Positions 1 to 7,733 of a stretch of DNA of 15,590 nucleotides are shown here, piece by piece; position 1 is the first letter of the stretch; every line of letters starts with the position of its first letter. Location: assembly GCA_023412975.1 (NCBI GenBank), contig JAEZRB010000290.1, positions 1-15,590 on the forward strand. The letters run 5' to 3'. Under the pieces are notes generated by a model. That model was not told where the DNA came from, ran no database searches, and saw only the letters and a list, made by a program, of their open reading frames with translations. Source of the DNA: Bacteroidota bacterium. GTDB lineage: Bacteria > Bacteroidota > Bacteroidia > Chitinophagales > Chitinophagaceae. The position numbers and the translations under genes are program-made.

Positions 1-133
1 GTTCATAGGCCAGTATATGGTCAATTCAAAAATTGTTCGCCTAAATATTGAAAGATTCCAGCCGGGTCTTTATTTCCTGGTTGCCAGCCGGAAAGATGGC
101 GAGATCATCAAACACAAATTTATAAAGATGTAA
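1..133 (+). CDS. C-terminal end of a T9SS-secreted protein (type A sorting domain)
   Basis: Only the last 43 codons are in the window, ending at TAA 131-133; the start lies upstream. The readable end has alternating hydrophobic strands, the phrase RFQPGLYFLVASR and the final KHKFIKM. The GxYxV core followed by a basic K-F-x-K end is the usual look of the type IX secretion type A sorting domain (Por_Secre_tail), which directs proteins across the outer membrane in Bacteroidetes and is removed or anchored at the surface. The cargo domain cannot be seen. A weak 4-bp hairpin lies between this gene and the convergent protease gene. Confidence is good for the domain, nil for the cargo function. Confidence 0.75.
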   Translation, partial: FIGQYMVNSKIVRLNIERFQPGLYFLVASRKDGEIIKHKFIKM

Positions 134-154
134 TTCATCCCGGATCGAGCGGGT

Positions 155-1087
155 CTAAACAAATTGTTCAAGCAGGGCAATTCGTTTTTCTATGGGCGGG
201 TGCGTCGCAAATAAATTATCCCAGGATGCGGATTTGTGTATGGAAGGTTTGGGGTTGTCGATAAAGAGTTGGGCCACATCCCGGCTTTCTACGGCCTCTA
301 TCAACGGGTCGCCCGATATTTTTCGCAGGGCCGAAGCGAGCGCATATGGCTTCTTGGTAATTTCAGCCGCACCTGCATCAGCCAGGTATTCCCTTTTCCG
401 GCTGATTCCAAATCTTAACAGCACAGATATCAGGTAAGCCACCGCTGTAATAGCAATAATGATAAGAACTATAGCAGCACCACCCTTGCCGTCCCGGTCA
501 TTTTTCCGTCCCGAAAAACGCAACCCGCGAAAGGCCATTTCAGCGATAAAGGAGAATATGCCTACGAATATGATCGAAATGATCAGCAGCCGCACATCAC
601 GGTTGCGAATATGGGTGAGCTCATGTGCCAGCACACCTTCGAGTTCTTCATCGTTTAGTTTGTCAATAATGCCGGTTGATAATGTGATGGTATAATTTTT
701 TTCATGAATTCCGCTGGCATAGGCATTCATTGAATCATCCCGGATGATATTTAATTTGGGCATCGCCATTCCCTGCGAAATGCAGATATTTTCAAGCAGG
801 TTATAGACGCGCTTGTTTTCTTTTCTTTCCAGTGGTTTGGCGCCGGTCGACAACCTGATGATGGCATTATGACCAGCCCAGGCAATCAAAAACCAGATGC
901 CCACACCTGCCAGTACAAAAGGTGTTATCCTGGCAAAATACTGGTTGGCGATTTCGATATTCTGTTCTGTAGTAAAAAACAGGATGGCATAACACATTGC
1001 CAGGAGTAATACCGGGAATGCGATGAGAAGTAAAACGGAGTTTCTATTGTTTCGCCTGATCTGGCTGACTAAACCGACGTATTGCAT
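155..1087 (-). CDS. M48 family membrane zinc metalloprotease (HtpX/Ste24-like)
   Basis: 310 residues. Two membrane segments lie at about 18-38 and 55-72, before the catalytic part, and two more at about 166-182 and 205-225. The zinc site is HELTH at 155-159 (His155 and His159 bind zinc, Glu156 is catalytic), and the third ligand is probably Glu233 in SRKREYLADA. These are the hallmarks of peptidase family M48, integral inner-membrane proteases that act in envelope protein quality control. The length fits HtpX-like members. The gene sits 24 nt downstream of lemA on the same strand. LemA-M48 pairing is common in bacteria and suggests one transcript and a shared role. The exact substrate is unknown. 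HtpX orthology proper is not claimed because the N-terminal half is less typical. Confidence 0.9.
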   Translation of the reverse strand: MQYVGLVSQIRRNNRNSVLLLIAFPVLLLAMCYAILFFTTEQNIEIANQYFARITPFVLAGVGIWFLIAWAGHNAIIRLSTGAKPLERKENKRVYNLLENICISQGMAMPKLNIIRDDSMNAYASGIHEKNYTITLSTGIIDKLNDEELEGVLAHELTHIRNRDVRLLIISIIFVGIFSFIAEMAFRGLRFSGRKNDRDGKGGAAIVLIIIAITAVAYLISVLLRFGISRKREYLADAGAAEITKKPYALASALRKISGDPLIEAVESRDVAQLFIDNPKPSIHKSASWDNLFATHPPIEKRIALLEQFV

Positions 1088-1111
1088 TTTTTCCCTGTTT
1101 AATGGCAGGGG

Positions 1112-1672
1112 TTAAAATTGGATCTTTGGAGGCTCTTCCATTTGCTTACGGCTTTCCGTTCCCAGGTCGAAAAATAGTTCGCGCTGGAAACCGAAGTTCC
1201 GGGCAATTAGATTGCTGGGGAAAGATTCAACCGCGTTGTTGTACTCGGTTGTAGCGCCATTGAAGAAGCGGCGGGCAGCAGCGAGTTTATTTTCTATGTC
1301 GCTAAGCTCTTCCTGGAGTTGGAGGAAATTCTGGTTAGCTTTTAGATCGGGATAAGCTTCTACCTGCACCTTCAGTCCCTGCAGGGCGGCAGAAAGCTGT
1401 TGTTCCGCTTTAATCTTGTCATCGATGGAACCTGCAGCCATGGCCGCGGTGCGAGCCTCGGTAACCCTAAGCAATAATTCCTTTTCATGGCTGGCATAGC
1501 CTTTTACCGTTTCCACGAGTTGTGGCACCAGGTCGTGGCGCTGACGCAGTTGAACATCGATATCAGCAAAAGCGTTTTGTCTTCGGTTGCGAAGTTTTAC
1601 AAGGTTGTTGTAAAGACCAATCGCCCATACAGTGAACAAGACGATTACAGCAATTAGTATAATAACAGCCAT
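1112..1672 (-). CDS. lemA: LemA family membrane-anchored protein
   Basis: 186 residues from the ATG whose complement is at 1670-1672. The frame stays open to 1762, but the extra 30 residues would precede a hydrophobic N-terminus and run across an inverted repeat, so the internal start is chosen. One N-terminal membrane segment (about residues 2-22) is followed by long charged helices. Family signatures seen are RHDLVPQLVETVKGYASHEK near residue 45 and, near the end, ENKLAAARRFFNGATTEYN with ESFPSNLIA and FGF. LemA proteins form helical bundles with an N-terminal anchor. Their function is poorly known, and they often occur with M48 proteases, as here with the next gene downstream. Family assignment is firm; biochemical role is not established. 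Confidence 0.92.
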   Translation of the reverse strand: MAVIILIAVIVLFTVWAIGLYNNLVKLRNRRQNAFADIDVQLRQRHDLVPQLVETVKGYASHEKELLLRVTEARTAAMAAGSIDDKIKAEQQLSAALQGLKVQVEAYPDLKANQNFLQLQEELSDIENKLAAARRFFNGATTEYNNAVESFPSNLIARNFGFQRELFFDLGTESRKQMEEPPKIQF

Positions 1673-1705
1673 GAACGGTGATTTTAGTGAATCTGAAATT
1701 AAATA

Positions 1706-1805
1706 AAAACAGGCTGTCTCAAAACTATTTTTTACAGCCGGGTGAAGCAGGTAAATGTTCAACCAGTGGTTGTAATTAAATATTCAATTTAAGAGAGCCT
1801 GTTTT
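1706..1805. repeat. 100-bp inverted-repeat element, possible terminator or MITE remnant
   Basis: Left arm 1706-1723 reads AAAACAGGCTGTCTCAAA. The reverse complement of the right arm 1788-1805 reads AAAACAGGCTCTCTTAAA, which is 16 of 18 identical, with 64 bases between. A second, smaller hairpin uses GGCTGT 1712-1717 and ACAGCC 1734-1739. Read on the minus strand this smaller hairpin is followed by TGTTTTTATTT, so it may terminate the dienelactone-hydrolase gene whose stop is at 1820. The element separates that gene from lemA. No convincing target-site duplication is visible. Confidence 0.5.
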
Positions 1806-1819
1806 AGCCTGCGTTCTAA

Positions 1820-2656
1820 TCAGAATATTTTTTCAAAAAACGCCTTCATATCATTCCACGACGCTGAATCTGCGGCAGCATTGTATCGAAGCGGCAGGTT
1901 AAATTTTTCCCCGTAGGCCGTCGCCTGTGGATTGGTAAACGCATGCGTGGTTCCTTCATACGCTTTGAAGGTATAACTGGCGCCGATCGAGTCCATTTGT
2001 TTTTTGAAAATATCCACCTCTGCCTGTGGCACAAATGGATCATCTGCTGCATGACAAACCAGGATATCAGCTTTCAGCAAATCCTTATTCGCCGGCAATA
2101 CGGCAAGGTTGCCATGAAAACTAACGACACCTTTCAGGTTGTCGCCCAGTTTAGCCATATTGATCACCTGCGCGCCACCAAAGCAATAACCGATAGCTGC
2201 AATTTTGCTGGTGTCGGTTTGTGGATAGGTTTTTATTTTTTCCAGCGCTGCATCGAATCTTGCTTTTGCCATTTGTGGGTTCTCATAAAATGGCGTTGCC
2301 AGGTTTCCCGCATCTGTGGGATTATCAGCTGTCTTACCATTGCCGTACATATCTACGGCCAGTGCGATATACCCGAGTTCGGCGAGTTGCCTCGCCCTGT
2401 TTTTGGTATAATCGTTCAGGCCCCACCATTCATGAACTACCAGCACGGCAGGCCGGGTGCCCTGTTTGTTTTCGTCATAAACAAGGAATCCGTTCATCGT
2501 GGTGTTGTCACCCGTGTAACTTATGTTCTCTTCTTTTAACTGGGGTGTTGTAGTTGTATCAGCGTCGGCGTCTTTTTCATCATCGGCATTATTGCAGGAG
2601 ATGAGACAGGCGGCTGCAATACACAAACCACCGTGAAACAGTTTTTGCAAAAGCAT
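1820..2656 (-). CDS. Dienelactone hydrolase family lipoprotein
   Basis: 278 residues. A signal peptide ends in the lipobox LISC with the lipidated Cys at 21, followed by an acidic, Thr-rich linker (about 22-40). An export and lipid anchoring outside the inner membrane is therefore predicted. The alpha/beta-hydrolase domain of the dienelactone hydrolase type runs from about 45 to the end. Seen are HEWWGL (75-80, Glu76), the nucleophile Cys158 in GYCFGG, the acid Asp206 in ADDPFVP, and His238 in GTTHAF, giving the Cys-Asp-His triad of the family. The natural substrate cannot be read from sequence; many such proteins are general carboxyl-ester or lactone hydrolases. The gene appears to be a single unit, with DUF4260 78 nt upstream on the same strand and the inverted-repeat element downstream. 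Confidence 0.9.
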   Translation of the reverse strand: MLLQKLFHGGLCIAAACLISCNNADDEKDADADTTTTPQLKEENISYTGDNTTMNGFLVYDENKQGTRPAVLVVHEWWGLNDYTKNRARQLAELGYIALAVDMYGNGKTADNPTDAGNLATPFYENPQMAKARFDAALEKIKTYPQTDTSKIAAIGYCFGGAQVINMAKLGDNLKGVVSFHGNLAVLPANKDLLKADILVCHAADDPFVPQAEVDIFKKQMDSIGASYTFKAYEGTTHAFTNPQATAYGEKFNLPLRYNAAADSASWNDMKAFFEKIF

Positions 2657-2734
2657 GGTTTTTGGTTTTATGGTAATAAAGATCTGTATGACTAAAGTTC
2701 CGAAAGTTTTTCGTCCGGAAAAAAATCATTCTTT

Positions 2735-3088
2735 TTATTTCATCCAACCCAGGTGTGTATGCTTGAAATTGTCGGTATGTTTTAGCCCGTAACCAAGCAT
2801 CCTGTCGAAAGATGAATGTGCATATAAAAGCGTTCCTGCCAGGGTCAATATATCCTGTTGCGTGAAAAAGCCTGCGGCTGCGATGGCAATTGCGATCCCG
2901 CGATGATGAAAAATATTATACACAAAAGCGCCGGTTTTGGGGCCAAAAATATAGGCTGCGATAGATATATCAGGCGCCAGGAAAAGAAGTATCCATATCC
3001 ACCAGCTAAACTCGAATGGTAAAAAATAAAGGCCTGCTATTCCCAGGGCCATCTGCGCAATTTCTTCCAGTTGAATGACCGTCTTCAT
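2735..3088 (-). CDS. DUF4260 family small membrane protein
   Basis: 117 residues, with hydrophobic stretches at about 10-25, 28-48, 58-75 and 80-92, so probably three or four membrane segments. Recognisable family features are FSWWIWILLFLAPDIS, GPKTGAFVYNIFHH and the C-terminal SFDRMLGYGLKHTDNFKHTHLG, a conserved D-R-x-LGYGLK...F..THLG tail. This matches my memory of DUF4260 proteins, whose function is unknown. It lies upstream of the dienelactone-hydrolase gene on the same strand, with 78 nt between them and no clear terminator, so co-transcription is possible. It is divergent from the amidohydrolase gene. Confidence 0.85.
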   Translation of the reverse strand: MKTVIQLEEIAQMALGIAGLYFLPFEFSWWIWILLFLAPDISIAAYIFGPKTGAFVYNIFHHRGIAIAIAAAGFFTQQDILTLAGTLLYAHSSFDRMLGYGLKHTDNFKHTHLGWMK

Positions 3089-3269
3089 TAATTTATGTTG
3101 TTTTAAAGCGGCAAAGGTGCAAAAAACCTGGGTTTAAAATTATACTGGCTGTCAGGTTAGTTATATATTGAAGTCTCATCGCCTTCCCTTCTTCCCGGCA
3201 ACAAATCCATGCAACCATTCCCCACTTTTTCACTTTTCGATTATCTTGTAAGCTAAATAAATTTACAGG

Positions 3270-4367
3270 ATGAAAAAATGCATCATCATCATTTTGTTGT
3301 TTACCTTCTTTTACGCCGGAGCACAAACGAACGGATCGGAACAGAAAATGGATTTTGAAAAATACAATCCTCCATCCACCCTGGTAGTTCCTGAACACAA
3401 GATAACCCGTGCAAAGTTTCCATTTATCGATGTTCATAACCACCAGTTTCGTATGCCTGATATGGACCTGGGTACTTTGATCAAAGCCATGGATCAGCTG
3501 AATATGAAGGTAATGGTGAATCTTAGCGGGCAAAGTGGTGATCGCCTGAAGAGTTCAGTGACCAATGTCAAAGAACATTTCCCAAAACGGTTCATTGTTT
3601 TTGCAAACGTGGATTTCAAAGGTGTTGGAACTGATGGCTGGGCGGAAACGGCGGCTAAGCAACTGGAGGAGGATGTAAAGAATGGGGCAAAGGGTTTGAA
3701 GATCTATAAAAGTCTTGGTTTTTCCGTAACCGATATACAAGGCAAACGGGTAACGGTAGATGATGCAAGGCTGGATCCTGTCTGGAAAAAGGCAGGGGAG
3801 TTGAAAATCCCTGTACTGATCCATACAGCCGATCCGAAACCGTTCTGGGAACCGATGGACGAAAACAACGAACGCTGGCTGGAACTGGCCACCCATCCCA
3901 ACCGGAAAAAAGAGGATTCAAACCCCGCACCCTGGGAGACATTAATAGAAGAGCAACACCGTCTTTTTAAAAAGCATCCCAAAACGACGTTTATAGCCGC
4001 ACATTTTGGGTGGTATCCCAACGATCTCGCTAAACTGGGCAAACTACTCGATGAAATGCCCAATGTGGTAGTAGAGTTTGGAGCGATCATCGCGGAACTG
4101 GGACGCCAGCCCCGAATGGCAAAACAGTTTTTTACCAGGTACCAGGACAGGATATTATTTGGAAAAGATAGTTGGGTGCCGGAGGAATACGCCACTTATT
4201 TCCGGGTTTTGGAAACCGAGGATGAATATTTCCCATACCACAAAAAATACCACGCGTTCTGGGCAATGTATGGAATGGGATTACCTGATGATATCCTGAA
4301 AAAAATCTACTATAAGAATGCAATACGGATCATCCCGGGTATCGACAAGACACAGTTCCCGGATTGA
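3270..4367 (+). CDS. Secreted amidohydrolase family protein (TIM-barrel, amidohydro_2)
   Basis: 365 residues with an N-terminal signal peptide (about 1-19, ending AGAQ), so a periplasmic or secreted enzyme is predicted. The amidohydrolase metal-site pattern is visible: DVHNH with His56 and His58 on strand 1, GLKIYKS at 142-148, IHTADP with His185, AAHFGW with His245, and FGKDSW with Asp300. Together these mark the metal-dependent amidohydrolase superfamily, PF04909 type, whose members hydrolyse or decarboxylate ring carboxylates and related compounds. The substrate cannot be inferred. It is transcribed alone: the DUF4260 gene diverges 181 nt upstream, and a decayed sulfatase on the other strand lies downstream. 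A loose -7-like TATCTTG lies at 3242-3248. Family is clear, role unknown. Confidence 0.88.
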   Translation: MKKCIIIILLFTFFYAGAQTNGSEQKMDFEKYNPPSTLVVPEHKITRAKFPFIDVHNHQFRMPDMDLGTLIKAMDQLNMKVMVNLSGQSGDRLKSSVTNVKEHFPKRFIVFANVDFKGVGTDGWAETAAKQLEEDVKNGAKGLKIYKSLGFSVTDIQGKRVTVDDARLDPVWKKAGELKIPVLIHTADPKPFWEPMDENNERWLELATHPNRKKEDSNPAPWETLIEEQHRLFKKHPKTTFIAAHFGWYPNDLAKLGKLLDEMPNVVVEFGAIIAELGRQPRMAKQFFTRYQDRILFGKDSWVPEEYATYFRVLETEDEYFPYHKKYHAFWAMYGMGLPDDILKKIYYKNAIRIIPGIDKTQFPD

Positions 4368-4383
4368 TTTTTAGGGATGGGCT

Positions 4384-4743
4384 TTATGGAGTCACGGGTA
4401 CAGGTGTTAAAATAGCCTTTTCCCATTGGCTGAATTTACTTTTTTAGTTCTGCAAAGATTTTACTGTTTTTTGCTTTCAAATCATTCTTTTCACCTGGAT
4501 CTTTGGCGAGATCAAAAAGATATTCACCGGCGGTATCGCGTAAGTATTTCCAGTTTCCGTCTCGAATTGCTTTTTGGGGGTTACGTTGCGTCATTCGCCA
4601 GTAGAATGTTCTTTTTATAGTTTTCGATTCACCGGTACAAACCGTCGTCAGGTCAATGCAATCAATTGGGAATAGTGGATAATAATTTGTTATTGGTTTT
4701 GGTGATTTATCAGTTGGTTTGCTGAATAAATTTAGAAAGTTAG
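4384..4743 (-). pseudogene. Decayed 3' end of a sulfatase gene
   Basis: This fills most of the 431-base gap between the amidohydrolase and acyltransferase genes. On the minus strand one frame reads FYWRMTQRNPQKAIRDGNWK, then YLFDLAKDPGEKNDL, the usual C-terminal region of arylsulfatase-type enzymes (RTFYWR, AIRDGNWKYL, LYDLxxDPxExxDL). The frame stops at 4436-4438 just after a run of A. Dropping one base there restores SKFSQWEKAILTPVPVTP and a stop at 4384-4386, which is the expected sulfatase tail. Upstream, the stretch that should read like ID-G-IDLTPVL-G instead reads IDCIDLTTVCTG, and a stop lies at 4772-4774. The catalytic N-terminal domain is absent. I see it as a 5'-truncated, frameshifted relic. 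Confidence 0.8.
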
Positions 4744-4798
4744 GATGTTTTAAGGGGAATTGGATTAAAAATTAACTTGCATAGGAATCTTCAAAAGG

Positions 4799-5710
4799 AT
4801 GTATCAGCTTGTTTTCGGAATGCTCTATGTTTTCTCCCTGCTACCTATGCCGGTTTTATACGTGTTTTCTGACCTGGTGGCTTTTTTGATGTACTCGGTC
4901 ATAGGATACCGCAAAAAAGTGGTCTTTGACAATCTCCGGCAGGCATTTCCTGAAAAAACCGAACAAGAAATAAAAACGATCGCAAAAAAATTTTATCGAA
5001 ATTTTGTTGATCATTGGGCCGAAACTCTGAAGCTATTGTCAGCGAGCAGGCAGACGATGAACCGGATGGCAACGGGCAACTATGAAATATTTCATCAATT
5101 GCATGCCACCGGCCGTTCAGTACAGGTTAACCTTGGCCATTTTTTTAATTGGGAACTAATGACGGTGCATACCGGAATAAATCAACCCTACATATTCCTG
5201 ACGGTCTATTTGCCACAAAGCAATAAGATTATGAATCGCCTTGTGCTTTACCTGCGCGGGCGATGGGGAAATCCTTTATTATCCAGTTCAGATATGGCGA
5301 GGGCCATTATTCCCTGGCGAAAGAAACAATATTTACTCGCCCTGGGTGCCGATCAAAGACCCGTATCACCTGACAACGGGTATTGGCTGAGTTTCATGGG
5401 TAAGCCTGCCGGATTTGTAAAAGGTCCTGAGAAGTTTGCACGAGGCCAGGGCATACCCGTGGTGATGATGACCACTACCCGTGTGAAAAGGGGACAATAT
5501 CACTTTGATTTTTTTCTGTTGGCCGATGACCCTAAATCACTACCGGATGGAGAGTTGATCAGGCGATATGTGCGTCACCTGGAAGAAAATATCCGGCTTC
5601 AACCCGATCTTTACTTATGGAGCCATAAGCGCTGGAAACACGAATTGAAACCGGAGTATGAAAAATTGTGGGTTGACGAGCCAGGTTTGATGAAACCCGA
5701 TAAAACCTGA
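4799..5710 (+). CDS. Lysophospholipid acyltransferase family protein (LpxL/HtrB-like)
   Basis: 303 residues. An N-terminal membrane segment (about 5-35) is followed by the LpxL/LpxM-HtrB acyltransferase domain. The catalytic H-x4-E/D motif is seen as LGHFFNWE, His114 to Glu119; other conserved points are DNLRQAFPEK near 44-53, GADQRP at 183-188, FMGKPAGFVKGPEKFAR at 199-215 and YLWSHKRWK at 272-280. Members transfer secondary acyl chains to lipid A on the inner face of the inner membrane, and some Bacteroidetes homologues may act on other lipids. The start at 4799 leaves the hydrophobic segment at the very N-terminus as in the family. It converges on the DUF2807 gene with only 12 nt between stops. 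Exact acceptor not determinable. Confidence 0.88.
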   Translation: MYQLVFGMLYVFSLLPMPVLYVFSDLVAFLMYSVIGYRKKVVFDNLRQAFPEKTEQEIKTIAKKFYRNFVDHWAETLKLLSASRQTMNRMATGNYEIFHQLHATGRSVQVNLGHFFNWELMTVHTGINQPYIFLTVYLPQSNKIMNRLVLYLRGRWGNPLLSSSDMARAIIPWRKKQYLLALGADQRPVSPDNGYWLSFMGKPAGFVKGPEKFARGQGIPVVMMTTTRVKRGQYHFDFFLLADDPKSLPDGELIRRYVRHLEENIRLQPDLYLWSHKRWKHELKPEYEKLWVDEPGLMKPDKT

Positions 5711-5722
5711 AATGAGTTGTTA

Positions 5723-6427
5723 TTATTCGTGGATGATCTTCCCGGCACCACTCGTCACCAGGTTTTTAACTGGTGGATTACCTTTATAATAAACTTTACT
5801 GGCCCCACTGGCATCTGCGAAGATCTTGTCAACCGCTGTGACCCGGGCGACCGAATTGCCGGAAGCAGCAATATCCACCTCGGTTGCTGTTACGCCAAAA
5901 GCTTCCAGTTTTGAAGCGCCGCTGATATTGCCATACAGGCTTTCTGTTGTGCCGGTTGCAGTTAGTTTAGAAGCCCCTGAAATATCGACGGAGAGATCGA
6001 TGCCCGTTCCATTCACGACACAGTTTGATGCACCGGAAAGGACGGCCCTCATTACCTGGTTCTGGTCTTCGAAACCACCTATTGCTCCTTCTGATGCTCC
6101 CGAAAGGATGACCCCATTAAGAACAGGGAGGGTAATTGTAAAGTCTACCCGGTGTCGATTATTCTTATAGTTTCTAAAATGGATATCCAGGATATGTCCC
6201 GGCTCGAGCGTGATAACGAGGTCGGCCAGGTCGTCAGCACATCCCTTTGCTTTTATACTAAAGTCATCCGCTTTAGTGATGCTTACGGTATTGGCATCGC
6301 CCAGTTTTACTTTAGTGAATCCCGTCTGGTTGAATTCTTTTTCAATTGAGCCCGGACATTCGCGTTTTTCCTTGCTGCAAGAGAAGGCCAGGGCAGCCAG
6401 TGTTGCACAGAGTAACAATTTTTTCAT
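5723..6427 (-). CDS. DUF2807 (head-GIN domain) putative auto-adhesin lipoprotein
   Basis: 234 residues from the ATG complementary to 6425-6427. The frame is open to 6478, but the internal Met begins a clean lipoprotein signal (MKKLLLCATLAALAFSC, lipid Cys at 17). The body is a DUF2807-type beta-helix: SGAS recurs at residues 109, 131, 150, 169 and 207, with SGAG at 226, a rung period near 19 residues. Structures of this family are known as right-handed beta-helices; the function is uncertain, with a putative adhesin role. The lipoprotein signal predicts an envelope location. The intergenic region upstream holds three copies of an AAAGTGGT repeat that could control it. It is divergent from prfB. 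Confidence 0.9.
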   Translation of the reverse strand: MKKLLLCATLAALAFSCSKEKRECPGSIEKEFNQTGFTKVKLGDANTVSITKADDFSIKAKGCADDLADLVITLEPGHILDIHFRNYKNNRHRVDFTITLPVLNGVILSGASEGAIGGFEDQNQVMRAVLSGASNCVVNGTGIDLSVDISGASKLTATGTTESLYGNISGASKLEAFGVTATEVDIAASGNSVARVTAVDKIFADASGASKVYYKGNPPVKNLVTSGAGKIIHE

Positions 6428-6448
6428 GATTAAGGTTTGTAATAGGCG

Positions 6449-6530
6449 AAAGTGGTATGTAAACCTCATTCCGGCCATTCAAAGTGGTATGAATTGACAT
6501 TATCCATGCTGAGTTGTAGAAAGTGGTTAT
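6449..6530. promoter_or_regulatory. Three direct repeats AAAGTGGTWT between the DUF2807 gene and prfB
   Basis: AAAGTGGTATG occurs at 6449-6459 and 6481-6491, and AAAGTGGTTAT at 6520-6530. The copies are in the same orientation, with start-to-start spacing of 32 and 39 bases. They sit just upstream of the DUF2807 lipoprotein start (6427) and within 60-140 bases of the prfB start. Ordered direct repeats at roughly helical spacing suggest a protein-binding array, but no binding protein is known to me. Confidence 0.4.
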
Positions 6531-6575
6531 TGAAATGTCTGGTGATGGGTCTAAAGATTAAAACCCAAACTTCCT

Positions 6576-6583
6576 TAATTTTG
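6576..6583 (+). promoter_or_regulatory. Bacteroidetes-type -7 element of prfB
   Basis: TAATTTTG fits the Bacteroidetes sigma consensus TAnnTTTG at all six fixed positions. It ends 6 bases before the prfB ATG at 6590, so transcription would begin at or next to the start codon. No convincing -33 TTTG is seen at the expected distance. The surrounding TTCCTTAATTT is shared with the region before pyrB. Confidence 0.5.
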
Positions 6584-6589
6584 CGGCCT

Positions 6590-7670
6590 ATGACAACAGA
6601 AAAATTACAGGATATGCGGTCCCGCATTGCCGGGATAAGGAGGTTTCTTTGACGTCGATAACCGACGATATAAAATTGAAGAAGACAGGCAGCTTTCACT
6701 AAGTCCAGGTTTTTGGGACGACAACAAAAGAGCTACCGAGATACTCAAGAATGTAAAAATTAACGAGTATTGGGTAAAACTATACGAGACTACCGAGACC
6801 GCGGTGGAGGATTTTGCCGTGCTCTTCGAGTTTTGGAAAGCAGGCGACGCCACGGAAGAAGAAACAAAGGAAGCTTATCAGAAAGCTCTCGATGCACTGG
6901 AAGACGCGGAATTCAAGGCAACCCTCAATGAACCCGAAGACGAATTGCCGGCTGTTTTGCAGATCAACTCCGGTGCAGGTGGTACTGAAAGCCAGGACTG
7001 GGCCGAGATGCTGGCGCGTATGTATAGAATGTATGGAGAAAAGAAAGGGTGGAAAGTTACAGAACTGGACTGGGTATGGGGTGATGGCGCTGGAATTAAA
7101 ACTGCCACACTACAGTTCGATGGGGAGTTTGCCTATGGTTTTTTGAAAGCGGAAAGCGGTGTTCATCGCCTGGTTCGGATTTCACCATTCGATAGTAATG
7201 CCAGGAGGCACACATCTTTTTGCTCTGTCTTTGTATATCCACTGGTAGATGATACCATTAATATAGAGATCAAGGACGCCGACGTGAAAATGGAAACAGC
7301 ACGTAGCGGCGGTGCCGGCGGTCAGAATGTGAACAAGGTTGAAACAAAAGTAATGCTTACGCATATTCCCACCGGTATCGTGGTGGTGTGCCAGACCGAA
7401 CGCTCGCAACTGGGCAACCGTGAAAAGGCGATGACCATGTTGAAAAGCCGGTTGTACGAAGAGGAACTGCGTAAGCGAAACGAGCTGCGGGACGCGACCA
7501 ATGCCAGTAAGAAAAAAATAGAGTGGGGCAGCCAGATTCGAAGCTATGTTTTCCATCCATATAAAATGATCAAGGATCATCGTACAGATTTTGAAACGGG
7601 AAATGTGCAACCGGTGATGGATGGTGAATTGGATGGATTTATAAAGGCGTACCTGATGAGTGAAGTGTGA
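6590..7670 (+). CDS. prfB: Peptide chain release factor 2 (programmed +1 frameshift)
   Basis: RF2 recognises UGA and UAA stop codons in the ribosomal A site and triggers peptide release. The gene starts at ATG 6590 (MTTEKLQDMRSRIAGIRRFL) and meets TGA at 6650-6652 as codon 21. A +1 slip at CTT-T moves reading to GAC at 6651, and the frame is then open to 7670, giving 359 residues. In the joined protein the anticodon-like SPF is at 198-200 and the catalytic GGQ at 243-245 within SGGAGGQNVNKVE, close to their positions in the 365-residue E. coli protein. The UGA in its own message gives autoregulation: low RF2 favours frameshifting. The gene stands alone and is divergent from the DUF2807 lipoprotein. 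An annotation from a later start would wrongly lose the N-terminal 71 residues. Confidence 0.97.
6638..6653 (+). promoter_or_regulatory. prfB programmed +1 frameshift site
   Basis: The site reads AGG AGG TTT CTT TGA C. It contains the internal Shine-Dalgarno-like AGGAGG (6638-6643), the 3-base spacer TTT, the slippery CTT codon (6647-6649), the in-frame TGA (6650-6652) and the following C that makes a poor termination context. This is the classical RF2 arrangement; the third base group is TTT rather than the commoner TAT. Confidence 0.95.
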
Positions 7671-7701
7671 GGATAAGCCAGGTTTTATATCAAGGATCAA
7701 A

Positions 7702-7727
7702 TAATTTTCACCCCAAAATTTTGGAGG
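7702..7727 (+). promoter_or_regulatory. pruA upstream palindrome and Shine-Dalgarno
   Basis: A perfect 12-base palindrome CCAAAATTTTGG lies at 7713-7724 and overlaps a strong Shine-Dalgarno GGAGG at 7723-7727, 6 bases before the pruA ATG. Just upstream, TAATTTTC at 7702-7709 differs from the -7 consensus TAnnTTTG by one base. The palindrome could be an operator, or an RNA hairpin that hides the ribosome site. Strong SD sequences are rare in this window. Confidence 0.45.
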
Positions 7728-7733
7728 TTCAAC

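Noticed and set aside
134..154. Small hairpin CCCG/CGGG between the T9SS gene end and the protease gene
   Set aside because: Only four base pairs and no T tract; too weak to call a terminator.
1943..2539. Long plus-strand open frame (198 codons)
   Set aside because: It lies fully antisense to the dienelactone-hydrolase gene, whose catalytic motifs are intact. Its translation is Cys/His-rich and low in helix or strand pattern, as expected of a shadow frame.
2657..2734. Possible terminator TTCCG...CGGAA between the DUF4260 and hydrolase genes
   Set aside because: The short stem has a long loop and no T run on the minus strand after it.
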